Origin: Galeruca laticollis
Lineage: Eukaryota > Arthropoda > Insecta > Coleoptera > Chrysomelidae
Reading direction: 5' to 3'
DNA length: 64,000 nucleotides
Assembly: GCA_963921935.1 (NCBI GenBank)
Contig: OY998175.1
Coordinates: 224,270,517-224,334,516 of the forward strand
Both the position numbers and the translations under genes were made by a program. Shown here piece after piece: positions 9,842-20,887 of this stretch. Under the pieces are notes generated by a model. That model made no database searches. It was not told the origin of the DNA and saw nothing but the letters and a program-made list of their open reading frames with translations. Numbering within the stretch: the first letter of the stretch is position 1; every line of letters starts with the position of its first letter.

Positions 9842-10931
9842 ATGGATTATACTTTTGAAGAAATGGCTGATATGCAACTAATATACGGGGAATCCTGAAA
9901 GAATGGTAGACGTTCCGAGCGCTTGTATAGAGAAAGATATCCAAATCGACCGAGATTTCCATGTCACACAACATTTTCTCCAATTGACAGGAGATTGCGA
10001 AAATTTGGACAATTCAATTCAAAATTAAAAGTTAGCGGTAGAAAACGAACTGTTCGAACTGTGCAATTAGAGGATGCTATTCGAGACCCTATTGCGAATA
10101 GACCCGATTTAAGCACTCGCACCATTGGCAAATCTTTAAATGTAACTCAACTGTGTGGAATATTTTAAATGAACAACAGTTGTATCCTTATAAGTTATAA
10201 TTATACCCAAGTTCAGGACCTAAAATCAACAGATTGTTCTCAAAGAGTGGAGTTTGCCATTTGGTACACCCAAAAATGTTTAGAAAATGGGAATTTTACC
10301 GAATTTGTCTTATTTACTGATGAAGCCAAATTCACACGTGAAGGAATTTTTAATTCAAGGAATAACCACGTGTGGGGTGACGAAAATCCATAAGTTATTC
10401 GACAAAGTGGATTTCAGGAAACATTCTCGCTCAACGTGTGAGTAGGCATTCTTGGAGATTGTATAGTGGGTCCATATTTATTACCTAATAAACTCGATGG
10501 TAATATTTATTGTAATTTTTTGAGAGAAACCCTGCCTGATTTATTAAACGACGCTATACCATTAAATATTAGGGTGAATATGGATAATGTATGGTTTCAG
10601 CACGATGGGGCATCTGTACATTATTTTCTAGCGGCCAGACAACTTATAACCCAACAATACGGAAACAACTGGATAGGCCGAGGTGAACCCAATATGTGGT
10701 CTGCGAGGTCACCGGATTTAAATCCAATCGATTTCTTTCTGTGAGGTTACATAAAGTCCCTAGTTAACGATACAATAGTAGAAACGGAAGAGGAACTGAT
10801 AACAAGAATCCATGCAGCTACAGAAATTATTTCCGGCAATCGCCAGTATTTCCAAGGTATGCGATTTTCAATGAGAAAACGTTGCAGATTATGTGTAAAT
10901 GTGAATGGATAAAATTTTGAACATCTTTTGT
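9842..10931 (+). pseudogene. broken DD41D-like transposase of the outer transposon
   Basis: Starts MDYTFEEMADMQLIYGES, then a TGA at 9896 where relatives have Trp. It continues SERLYRERYPNRPRF, the N-terminal domain found in many insect Tc1/mariner-like transposases (DUF4817 type). Catalytic blocks survive: FTDEAKFTREG, VWFQHDGASVHYF and ARSPDLNPIDFFL. I count 41 residues between the last two Asp, the spacing called DD41D. Stops or frameshifts occur near 10165, 10392 and 10742. The end, NFEHLL, lies inside the right inverted repeat. Confidence 0.85.
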
Positions 10932-11589
10932 AATTTGTTGGCTGCTTATGTTTGAATGGGATATTATTTAACTTTGTAATTACCTTATTTTTTATTGTCA
11001 TTAATTCTTTTGTTAGTAAAATCACAAGTTTGGAAAAGTATTTCCAACAATCCTCTCTCAATGATTTATATGCATTGATGTCTCACAAATTAGTACCTGT
11101 TACATATTCTAACCATTAGTAGTTTGGTAGTTATTAAAAAACATTCAAGAAAAATATTTTTATCAAAAAGTGATCTTGCAGACTTCATAAAAACATTAAA
11201 TATCTAGAAAATTACAAATTTGTGATATGTAAAGGTTATGCGTTTTTCACGTGAAAACTATTGAGGAATACAAAATCAAATAAAAATAGCTTCAAATGCC
11301 AGTGGCGTAAAAAATGGGAGGGGAAAAGTACACCACTGGATCAGAAATTTAAACATGTTTTTCCATCAAAATATGCTCTTTTACATTTGGAAATAACCTG
11401 TCAAATTTCAGATAAATATACTCATCTATTTTAAAGTTATCAAATTAAAACATTATATTTTTCATAACTTTAACACCCTGTATTATGAAAAGTAAATGGG
11501 TTGGACCCCTCAATCCCTATATCATCTTGTCCAATTTTACGAGAGGTATCTACGTGCAAACGTTGTAAGTGTCATTTGAAAACACCCTG
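10778..11589 (-). repeat. right terminal inverted repeat (812 bp)
   Basis: Inverted match to the two left pieces 5900-6193 and 9222-9738. It begins inside the transposase gene at about GGAAGAGGAACTGATAACAA and ends with CACCCTG next to TA. Confidence 0.88.
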
Positions 11590-11591
11590 TA

Positions 11592-12143
11592 TATAAATTT
11601 ACTCTCTACAATAGTCCTATTCCATTCTGAAATAAGCCTAAAAGTCAACATCAGATATCCACAATCAAATAACTAAGTAGTTATAGCATTAATACTAATT
11701 TTTGTACTAGCAAGTTTAGTGACGACAGACATAAAATTTTGATAATTGTTTTCGTCTTTTAAGATCTTATTTTGCAATTAATTTTCCACTTTTATATTCA
11801 TATTTTTTTATTTTATTGTGAACATTACAATTAGATCTTCCAGTTAAGGTAATGACATGGAAAATAGGAATCATCTTTTCATAAATTGCGTCGTATTTGG
11901 AAATTTGAATGACGGAAGCACTCATTTCAAATATCGAGAGCATCTGATGAATTAAATTCTCTCAAATATGAGTGTTACAATTAAAAGCGGAAAGGGTTTC
12001 CGCTTGAAAATTTCCAAGATGGAATGAAATAAGTCTATTCCTTTAATTGGATTATACATTCAGTAATACCACAATCAGATTATTCAAATACCCAAGATTA
12101 AATCTGTCTATTGTCCTGGTTTTTTTTAAAAAAAAAGATGAAT
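11592..12143. other. no gene; 40-bp inverted copy of 6193-6232
   Basis: Bases 11601-11640 match 6193-6232 in reverse complement at 37 of 40 positions. Otherwise only AT-rich DNA is visible. Confidence 0.7.
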
Positions 12144-12648
12144 TTAAGTTTTATAGTGAAAGGAAATATGTAGCATACTCTTTCTTGTTTTTGAATACTT
12201 AGTAAAATTTCCATATTGACCAGAGATTTTGGGTAATTGAATCCGGGGTAATTTATTATTGGTTAACTGTCCTACTGAATGAAATCTATTTATATGAGTA
12301 TCACTTTTTACTGAACTATCAGATCCATTACTTCTGTTCATTTCTTCATAATATTTGGAAACTATATTTTTCGCTATAGCACATGCACTGAAATATGTTT
12401 TTTTTTAAAGCTTCTAGCTCCGCAAACTGTTCTGGATCTACTAATTCCGTAATAATTTCGATTTCACCTTGCACTTGATCAAATTCTTGGATAGCAGACA
12501 CCTGCATTTCCCACCTCATTTCCAGCTCTACAATTTCTTCACTTGCCAAATCTGTTTTGAAATTCTCTACATATTTTGCAAAATTATTTAGTTCAAAATA
12601 CACAGAGTCTCGTTTTATGATTAGTTTTCGTAAACCATTCGGATCCAT
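12144..12648 (-). pseudogene. BEL/Pao gag, N-terminal fragment
   Basis: The minus frame starting at 12648 reads MDPNGLRKLIIKRDSVYFEL, then an acidic helix EEIVELEMRWEMQVSAIQEF, matching the start of BEL/Pao gag proteins. After a frameshift near 12345 the second frame contains NKLPRIQLPKISGQYGNF, the equivalent of the LPKIxLPxFSG motif of the DUF1759 gag domain. The rest of the element is absent. Gag would form the particle. Confidence 0.8.
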
Positions 12649-13226
12649 TTATTTAAATTTTGATAATTTACAATATGCCTTTTGGAGAAATCAACAACTT
12701 TCGTAATCGGTTATTGGTTAAATAATCGTGAACCTTCAAAGTTTTAGTTAAACTTATCAAAAAACACAAAAATCTCTACACTTTCGAATTAGTAATAGAT
12801 CAAAAGCTTCAAAATTGAGTATCTGTTAAATAACCTTACGTAAACTTCGATTCTCGGTTAACAGTATAAAATTATATGTCTATACTTTCGAATTGATAAT
12901 TAAAGAGAAATCTAGACTTTCGAGTTTGTTTTTTTCTTTCGATTCTCTAGAAATCGCTACGGTCAAAAATTCAATTCAAATAATGAAACAGACTCACGAG
13001 ATAGGTAGCCACCAACTTGCTATCCAAATCTCCAGCCCCTCAGTTCGGTAGTTTACGTCTGTACCAATCTTTTAAGGCTAGATTCGGTTAATTTTATTAA
13101 TTCTTGAAGTGGCAGCAACTAATCCTAGCTAAAAGTACCAAATGTTAGGTTGTAGTTTTCCGTCTGGGTATCAACACTTTCGAAATTAGGTTTTACAATT
13201 GATTTTTAAACATTTTTGTTGACATA
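12649..13226. other. no recognisable feature
   Basis: No ORF or repeat that I can support. Phrases such as TTTCGAATTAGTAATAGATC recur loosely. Confidence 0.5.
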
Positions 13227-13545
13227 CACTGTATTGTTTATAAAATGCGACATAGGGTTTCCTGTACAAAATTGTCAAACGCGAGCTAACTTTTTGACCA
13301 AATAGTGTTCGTGAAAAATAATAACACTTGAAAAGGTCGTTGAAAAATAAATTCAAGTGCACTTTTAATTTGCTTAAATTCGGTCTGGTTTAATAAGACA
13401 ATGCATAATTATGTTTTTAAAAGTCGTACGCAATTTTTATATCACTTTCGAATACAAACAACCGGGACCGAGTTGGCCGAGATGGTATTTGGTACGCTGA
13501 ATTTGAATGTGGAGGATGACGGTTCGATCCCACGCTGTGGGGAAG
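13227..13545 (+). repeat. left terminal inverted repeat with tRNA-like boxes
   Basis: Matches 16085 back to about 15790. At 13474-13485 lies TGGCCGAGATGG (Pol III A-box-like, one mismatch to TRGCNNAGYNGG) and at 13521-13531 GGTTCGATCCC (perfect B box). I could not fold a convincing acceptor or T stem, so it is not a tRNA gene. Confidence 0.7.
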
Positions 13546-13929
13546 TTTTTTATTTTTCTTTTTTTTACAATTTTTATCTAAAAAACATTATTTTAAAATA
13601 AAGCAAAGTTATTTGTATCAAAAATTTATTTATTTAAAGATAAGTTTAGACAATTTAGCATCAATTTTAAGAAGCAAAATCTAGTAGCGATTAGATTTGT
13701 TATTTTGTGTACTTGTGAGTAATTTCTTGTTTTGTTTGTCGATATTTTTGTGAATTCATTTGTTGTTTTAAGTTTAGATTCATTTTTTAATAATTTTCAA
13801 TTTATTATAATAGTTATAATTCCATTTAAAATTGTTCATGTTTTCCCATTATATAATTCATTTTATTGTTTATATTTTTGGTAGTTATTAATTCTTATCA
13901 GTTACTTATTATTTATTTTTCTACTCGTT

Positions 13930-14722
13930 TTAAAATACTTACTCGTGAAGAAACTGTGCAAATTGTTCGTATGTATAATGGCGGTCACAGTAGTCGCGAA
14001 ATTAAACAATTTTTATTTAATATGCCCAATGGTCAGACTAATGTACTGCATCACAGGATACATCAAATTATTAAACAATTTGAAACAACGTTGTGCCTAA
14101 AACCGGAACACCGACGAAGAAATCGAACAACATTAATGGAGATTGACCTGTCCATTTTGTTGGCTTTTGTCGACGTGTGGCACGAGATTTAAATGTTAGT
14201 ATTTTTAAAGTACATAGTGCTCTAAGAAAAAACGGCTTCAAAGCTTACAAACTTCATGATGTGCAAGAACTTTTTGAGCAATACTATTTTAATAGACACT
14301 TTTCCTGTGACATTATGATAGGCAAAGCCACCCGAAATACGAATTTTTTAATATACATTTGTTTTACCGTCGAGTCTAGTTTTGTTTTATAGAGAAAAGC
14401 TAACAAACAAAATCAAAGGTATTGTGATTCAGTAAATCCATGTAAAATAAATGTGTCTCATACTCAATACAAAAAAAAGTAAACGTATGGGCCGGCATAT
14501 TTCTATATCTAGCACATCCCGATTTCTTTTTATTGGGTTTCCTAAAAAATGAGGTAGCAGAATATGAACCGGGGACAGAAGAAGAATTGAAAATATTATT
14601 ATTAATGAATGTCGGAAAATTAGTAGAAATGTTATTAATAAAGTACGGCGGAACTTTTACGATCGTTTGGGACACTGTTTAGCAGCAAACGGAAAACAAT
14701 TTGAGAATTTAATTGAATAAAT
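13930..14722 (+). pseudogene. decayed transposase
   Basis: Three pieces in different frames. The N-terminal HTH reads LTREETVQIVRMYNGGHSSR. A second HTH reads ARDLNVSIFKVHSALRKNGF from 14180. The C-terminal part near 14512-14720 shows DFFLLGFLKNEVAEYEPGTE and ends FYDRLGHCLAANGKQFENLI. The catalytic core between 14400 and 14510 is deleted. Overall plan matches the IS630-Tc1-mariner transposases in this window. Confidence 0.8.
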
Positions 14723-14824
14723 AAATTTGTAAGCTAAAAAAATTGTCTTATTTTAAATATCTCTATTCAAAATTTCTTTTTGGACCAAAATTATGAAAAA
14801 ATGAACGATTTTAAAGATTAAAAC

Positions 14825-15600
14825 TAACTTTTCCGCATCTGTGGCCCTGAACAATATTCTATGACAAAATTGTTACTTGTATACACTTCGGGGGATGTAT
14901 CGTGCTAACAAACCAAAATTTCTCCAAAAATTTAGTATATCTGGATTTATAGGATCCGCTGTACTCGTTCTAGTCAACTGAAAATCAATAGGGTACATCT
15001 GTGAGAAACCTTGAACAATATTCAATCATGAAATTGATCAATCGTACACTCTATGGAGGCTGTATCGTGCTAACAAAATAAAAATTATCCAAAAATAACA
15101 AAAATTTGGTACTTCAAGTACCATAGCATCCGTGTACTGGCTTTAGGGAGCTGACTATCGAAAGGAATCATCTTTGACACGCTCTGAATAATATCCAATC
15201 ATAAAATTGGTCACTTCTATATACTTCGGAGGCTGTATCGTCCTAACAAATTGAAACTTCTCCAAAAATGACAAAAATATCGTACGTAAAGTACTGTAGC
15301 ACCTGTTGTATTGGCTCTGGTGAGCTGCAAATCAATAGGGTTTATCAGTGAGATGTCTTGAGTAATATTCAATCATAAAATTGGTGACTTGTTGAACTTT
15401 GGAGGCTGTATCGTGCTAACAAACTGAAATTTCTCAAAAAATTACAAAATGTCGTACTTCAAGTAGGTACCATAGCACCCGTTGTACTGGCTCTGGTGAG
15501 CTGAAAATCAATAAGGTTCATCTGTAACATGTCCTGAACAATATCCCATCATAAAATTGGTGAGTTATTGCATTCCGGAGGTTGTATCGTGCTAAAAAGA
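14825..15600. repeat. 173-bp tandem repeat, about 4.5 copies
   Basis: The phrase TGTATCGTGCTAACAAA recurs with its TGTATCG at 14896, 15061, 15234, 15407 and 15583, giving spacings of 165, 173, 173 and 176. Each unit also has CAATCATAAAATTGGT and CTGAAAATCAATA-like blocks. A further 1.5 copies lie at 57935-58206. Confidence 0.9.
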
Positions 15601-15789
15601 CATGTAAGGAAAAGTAGCCGACGACAACGACGACGACGACATACACACAGAATTTTTTTTCTAAAAACCGTTTTTTCCTGTTGATAGAAAACGTAAAAAT
15701 AACTCAAAAAAATTTTTCAAAATTCCAACTTTTTTTGGGGTGAACCAATACTTTTCTCGCATATTAGATAGGTTGGGCATAAAAGTTAG

Positions 15790-16085
15790 ACATTTGGGAC
15801 ACAATGCGGAAGCGAACCGCGACTCTTTACGTTCAACTTTAAATTTTGAGTACCAACTCGGCCACATCGGCACCTGTCCTTAGTATTCCAATTTTTTTTA
15901 AAAATGGCGTACGACTTTTAAAAACATAATTATGCATTTTCTTAGTAAACTAGACCGAATTTAAGAAAATTAAAAGTGCATTTGAATTTATTCTTAACGA
16001 CCTTTTCAAATCCGTTATTATCTTAGCTCGCGTTTGACAGTTTTGTACAAGAAACCCTATGTCGCATTTTATAAATAACGCAGTG
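15790..16085 (-). repeat. right terminal inverted repeat with tRNA-like boxes
   Basis: Inverted match of the left end. On the minus strand TGGCCGAGTTGG (15853-15864, perfect A-box consensus) and GGTTCGCTTCC (15808-15818, one mismatch to a B box) occupy the same positions as on the left. Confidence 0.7.
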
Positions 16086-16778
16086 TATATATCTTAATTG
16101 ACAGCTCTCTTTATTTTATAAAAAGACTTGATTCCATGACGAAGGAATGCGAATAAAATCACGATACAAACAAAACATTGTAATCAAAATTCTAAACTGG
16201 CTTTGCTCCACTACTTATCTGGTCTTCTTCGTATTTTTCTAGCTTCTTCTGCCCACATTGCAAAACTTTTAACACGACGGGCAATTTCGCGATAGGCTAA
16301 ACCAACAACTCGATAGGCCAATGTTTATTGTTTCCTTTTTCTTAATTTCAGCTCCTTCATTTTGATTTTCCCGATTATATATTTTAAAAAAATCTACATT
16401 TCTTCAGTAATCACTGTACTGATTAGAAATATTTACGTTCGGGATAAATGAGTAACTTTTTTCAATTTGTTGTACTATATTTGGGAAATTACAGTTTCAA
16501 GTCGGAAACAAAAGTTAACCGATTGAATATTTCGTATAACTTGAAATTTTGAAATTTACACAAAGACGGAAAATTGATTTTCCAATCGGGAAATACAAAG
16601 TTCGAGTAGTATGCATAGGAATGTAACTACTGCAAACTTCTCGTTCACGTTATATTCGATTCACCGAGTATTTTTTCTTATAATTAGAAGGAAAAATTGG
16701 TACAGGATATTCTTCCAAATCTGCCATCTACAGATACAAACTTTGCGCCATGTACACATTTCATGTGCCTCTAGAAAT
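16086..16778. other. no supported gene
   Basis: A minus-strand frame of 50 codons at 16211-16360 (MKELKLRKRKQ, stop, then YREIARRVKSFAMWAEEARK) is the only coherent peptide. I do not recognise it and it has an internal TAA. Confidence 0.4.
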
Positions 16779-16925
16779 AATGATATCGATTTATCGAAAC
16801 AATTGTCAATTTTTTAGAATTTTCAATAACTTGTATTATATTGTGGAATTAACTAGAGACCGTGAGTTTCATTTAAAAGCACTAATATGAGCATATTCCA
16901 CGAAGTAAGGGTCGAGACAGTCAGT
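16779..16925 (+). repeat. PLE terminal repeat, truncated
   Basis: Matches the PLE repeat from within the hammerhead-like stem II (TGATATCGATTTATCGAAAC) through GAGTTTCATTTAAAAGCAC to AAGGGTCGAGACAGTCAGT. It lacks the CTGACGA core, so the 5' break falls inside the motif. Confidence 0.75.
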
Positions 16926-18263
16926 CAAATTTACATTCAATAAACCTTTAAACTAATAAAATTTAAATCACAAAAATTTTTGATATCACGTATCGTTTAT
17001 TAAATTTATCCAACTCTTTCTATTTTCTATTGATACTTACAAAGAAACATTCTTCCAAATAACTCTCAATTTATTGACTGAAATATATACAATTTTCATA
17101 TATACATAGTTATTTTCCAATTCATTTTAAGAATCATTTGACAAGAAATAAAATTATAAAACTTGGCCGCAGTACTAAAAGGGTTAAATGTTCTTTGGAA
17201 ATCTTCCAGACTTGTTTTTAAACCATATGGTAATTTTTTAAAACAGTACCTTGCAAATGTCGTTGCAAAAATACATAATTCACTCCTATTTTCTGTTAAT
17301 CAAATTTTAGATAATTTTGATGTAGCATCCAATTAACTAAAAATTTTAGCACCTTTTAGTTTAACCGCTATTTCGTAAAATGTCGGTAACTCAAAATATT
17401 CCCTTCTTATATTATCATTTGTTTTGGGTCTAAACATACACATCTACTTTCACTAGTCACTTACTTACCATATCTAAAGCATTTAATTAATTAGTTGTTT
17501 CCATAACTTTCTCAACAATCTCAAATTTTTCTGATTTAATTTAATGGCTTTTAATTTAATTTGTCCTAATCCTTGAATATAAAAACCATTGTAATATTTT
17601 ATATTCACCTTACTTTAATCTAACTCTATATCTCCTATATATATTTTCTGAACTGAAATCTGCTAGGTACAATCACTAGTTTTACCTAATTTTACCTTAA
17701 CCTTCAAGTCTTGTTTTATATTATTATTATTATAACACTTGAACTCATACAGCTTACCATCATAATCAAATATTAAATATTATCGATGTTGAGGAATAAG
17801 CTTCTTTTTAATCAATTCTAGTAAACCAGCAATATTTTGTAACTCATCTTGGGGCAGTTCTGTAATCCTCCAGCTTGAAGTCAGGAGGAGTAACATACGT
17901 ATCGAGTTTCTTCAGAATTAAAGTAAATCTAAATTTACGCTTAGGTATTTTCATAAAAAGTATGACGAAAACTTACATTTTTCATGACTATAAGTTTCTA
18001 TGGCTCCTATTTCTAATAACTCATTTATGGCATTACATGAAAATGTTTCACAGTTACAGTACAAACGGATCATGCAATTGGGAAAAGAATTACTATTCTT
18101 TCTACCCAATTTAATATTTCAATATAACCAGTTAGAATGATCTATGGCCTAAGAAATTTTTGAAGTGACCCTGCATATTTTTTTCACCTTGTTTACTGTT
18201 TTCTGTAGTAACTCGGCTTGCTCCCCATACGAATCCCCTTATAAGTATTCAAACGTAACGTAC
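16926..18263. other. no recognisable feature
   Basis: Long AT-rich stretch with no supported gene or repeat. Confidence 0.5.
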
Positions 18264-18670
18264 TGTAATGTTTTTCTAATTTATTTAAACACTAAACTAC
18301 TCACTAACACTTAATTAATATGCACACAAACTTAATTATTAATTTATATCAACACTTCACTGTTCGCTATTTCAGTGTATTCTTGTTTATTTGTCGCGAT
18401 CACTTTATCAACTAAACTAACTCTTCCTGGTCGGTCCCTCATATATTAGTGCTTTTTCACTAGATAATTCTAGATTGCGGCTTACACGAAAACAATTGGC
18501 TTTCTGGCATCTTCTTAATAAGACTGGTCCTAAAAACAACGTCTAGATAAGATAGTCATAATCGTAAACAATTCTTAGAAATTCCTGCGCGTCTGCCTTA
18601 ATTTTAACTTCCATACCAGGCTTAGACAGAGTCGGATTTAGGGACTATACCAGTGTGCTGTTTCGTAACA
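18264..18670 (-). repeat. 3' LTR of gypsy copy 2
   Basis: TGTAATG...GTAACA on the plus strand, 407 bp. Ends GTGTGCTGTTTCGTAACA, identical to the 47546-48031 LTR end. It is shorter than the 5' LTR because of a deletion after the first 35 bases. Confidence 0.88.
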
Positions 18671-19330
18671 TGACCACCCCCTTAAATTGAAGTTCCTCCT
18701 GAAACTTTTGTGTAGCCGAGACTGGATGTTTGAATCGGCAACTGGCCCCATTTCTACATTTTCCGATCTTATGGAAATAGCAGGGCACCGTCTTCATCGG
18801 ATACTGATAACGGGGATTGTAGCTGCAAGTTGATATCTGGACACCGGTATCTTGAAAGATAATTTCTACCATGTTCCTGATGATTCGCTAATCCCACTGG
18901 TTACTCGCTATCTTAGGCACAGCCAGTTTCTTCACGCTGGATTCCAACACATGGTCTCGTAGGTTTCGAAGTGCTTCCCACACATCGCGGTAGGTAGATC
19001 GATCTTGAAATTCATTATTAGTTACCAGGTAGAAGACGTACCGCGAATTAAGTTTCAGTTTCAGTGTCTTGCCAGGGGCTGGAATCTGGTCTTCAAGTCT
19101 TTCTAATTGCCCCAACATCTTTCGAAAGACGGATGGTAACCCTCGTGCGGTCTTGAGACGGACGAGGATGTTGTATGCCAGTGAATAATCTTCCGGGAGA
19201 GTGAACAAGTCTTGTCTTTGTTCTGAAGTAACTCCATATCTAGCTTTCCCGGTACCTTCATCCGCGCCCATAAATTCATCGAAGGTAGGGTCAAATACAT
19301 CTCGAATATGGTTTATTCCTCTCTCTAGTT
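18645..19330 (-). pseudogene. macro domain plus CCCH zinc finger at end of gypsy pol
   Basis: From 19271 the minus frame encodes 127 residues, then a TAG (18888-18890), then continues in the same frame to 18645. Residues 21-33 (DLFTLPEDYSLAY), 76-84 (SRYVFYLVT), 93-111 (TYRDVWEALRNLRDHVLES) and 113-121 (VKKLAVPKI) match the order of OARD1/Poa1-type macro domains, which bind or hydrolyse ADP-ribose. After the stop, MVEIIFQDTGVQI fits the last helix and strand of the fold. The catalytic loop, usually GCGLDGL, reads ASNQWD and stop, so activity is doubtful here. A C-x7-C-x5-C-x3-H finger follows (CYFHKIGKCRNGASCRFKH). Upstream, VHQNRLAQFEGDHELERG, the usual gypsy pol end, is in the same frame. 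The last codons lie in the LTR. Confidence 0.8.
18672..18690 (-). promoter_or_regulatory. polypurine tract
   Basis: On the minus strand AAGGGGGTGGTC directly precedes the LTR start TGTTACG. Such a tract primes plus-strand DNA synthesis. It is read as part of the CCCH frame. Confidence 0.75.
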
Positions 19331-20326
19331 CATGGTCTCCTTCGAATTGTGCTAGTCGGTTTTGGTGAACAATTTTTTATTTTCCGTTGGGGATTTTGCT
19401 TATGCGATATATAACATAATTGATACTTTTCTTGGTTAAGTGTGGACCTTACCAGGATATTTGTAATTTTGGAGAAAATCCGTTTCTCCTCGTCGGGTTG
19501 TGTAACCATACTTTGCCTCCTTCTCTAAAACCGCTTTCTATGGCCTGCGTATCGTACCGACTTTCCATTCTGTCGCTGGCAACTTGAAGATTTGTTCCAA
19601 CTAATTCATGAATATCGTCCAGCCTTCTTCTCAATTGGATCACGTAGTCTTCTCCTGCTAGATCATCTCCAGACCGACAACCAAATTCCAGGTCACGAGG
19701 AAGCCTCATTTCACGTCCAAACAGGTTCACCCGTGGACTCATTGACGACAGATCGATAAGCCGATGCGAATAGGGAAATATACTGGTCCCAATCTCTCTG
19801 ATGGCTGGAAACTACTTTGGACAGGTATTTTCCAATGGTCCCGTTCATTCTCTCGACCATTCCATTTGACTGTGGATGTAATGCTGTTGTCCTGGTCTTC
19901 TTCATTCCCAGCTTCTCGAAAATCTCCTGGAATAGACGGCTTTCGAAATTTCTTCCCCGGTCACTGTGGACTTCCAATGGCACTCCATATCGGCCGATAA
20001 ATTCTTTCACCAATACATCCGCGACAGTTGTGGCCTCTTGGTTCGGGATAGCGTAAATTTCCACCCACTTTGTGAAATAATCCATTACAACCAGTATGTA
20101 TTTGCTACCATCTTGGGAAATGGTCCAGCGATATCTGAAGCAATCCTTTCGAAAGGGCTTCCAACATTATACTGTTTCATAGGTGCGATGTGTTCCATTA
20201 CTACTTGCACAAGTCGTACATTTCTTACACCAGTCCCTCACATCGTCGGAGCTGTTCAACCCACCTTTCCGTTCAAGAGACACTCTCACTCGAGCTGTAT
20301 GGACCACATACGTTCCATGACCTCGG
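19331..20326 (-). pseudogene. gypsy integrase (copy 2)
   Basis: The frame from 20085 begins MDYFTKWVEIYAIPNQEATT and shows an integrase core: Asp at residue 2, Asp at 42 in VHSDRGRNF, and Glu at 78 in SNGMVERMN, so 35 residues separate the last two (DD35E). A frameshift at about 19725-19745 moves to the next frame, which carries NLFGREMRLPRDLEFG and the C-terminal region. Stops at 19449 and near 19370 follow. Sequence up to 20326 encodes the region before the core, containing the CHKCKKC-like zinc-binding end. Same order as copy 1, but without its 200-bp loss. Confidence 0.85.
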
Positions 20327-20887
20327 AGTGAATTACTCTACTTGCACATCGCATAATGAAACCCCTCGTATAAAAACACTAATTGACTAATCAACACTAA
20401 ACCCTATATTCCCTAATATCCCACGACTATATTTACAAAATAAAACATCACCCATTATACCCTGATATACATCCACAGTACACCGGTAGGCAACCTTCCG
20501 TACGAATCACAGATCTCTGAACGTTCATAAAAGAAGAATGGGCGAGGATATTGACATATAGCAAATCAGCTGTTTGATTCGAATAAAGGAATGTTGTTTA
20601 CATTCAATGGTACATATAACAAAGTTCACTCTTTTTAAGTGTATATTCAGATTACTGTAACTATTCTACTGAGTGTAAATATTTCCTTTACATTATTAAT
20701 CCAGTTGGTGCTAAACAAATTGACGGCCAGGCTATTGAATCACTGAGTTAATGGTACAACTAGAAATTGTTGACATACGAAGCTAGTCTGACTTGATATT
20801 GAGGTAGGAATGTTTATTTATTATGACCAAAACTGCATGATTGTTGTCTTTTTATGCGACAGATGTATACTAACGAGGAAAACCGTA
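20327..20887. other. 560-bp insertion in gypsy copy 2, unidentified
   Basis: Neither end matches copy 1, while both flanks do. The minus strand starts TGTTACGGTTTTCC, reminiscent of an LTR start, so a solo LTR of another family is possible. I see no target duplication. Confidence 0.45.

Larger units (their letters stand above)
5900..11589 (+). mobile_element. Tc1/mariner-superfamily transposon with 812-bp inverted ends
   Basis: Ends are CAGGGTGTTTTCAAATGACA and its reverse complement, flanked by TA on both sides (5898-5899, 11590-11591), the target duplication of the IS630-Tc1-mariner superfamily. The right arm runs 11589 back to about 10778 (812 bp). The left arm matches it in two pieces, 5900-6193 and about 9222-9738, together about 811 bp, so some 3 kb was inserted into the left arm. 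The transposase gene lies at 9842-10931 and is broken. Confidence 0.88.
13227..16085 (+). mobile_element. Tc1/mariner-like transposon with internal satellite
   Basis: Both ends show TATAAAATGCGACATAGGGT in inverted orientation beginning CACTG, flanked by TA (13225-13226 and 16086-16087). Inverted repeats extend at least 300 bp (to about 13540 and back to 15790), including a tRNA-like segment. Inside are a decayed transposase (13930-14722) and about 4.5 copies of a 173-bp tandem repeat. No intact gene remains. Confidence 0.82.

Noticed and set aside
13470..13545. A tRNA gene
   Set aside because: A and B boxes are present but acceptor and T stems do not pair, and a related sequence sits in the opposite TIR.
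14825..15600. CRISPR-like array
   Set aside because: Units of 173 bp are homologous throughout with no unique spacers, and the context is eukaryotic.
16211..16360. Small basic ORF as a host gene exon
   Set aside because: Internal TAA, no family recognised, and no convincing splice context on its strand.
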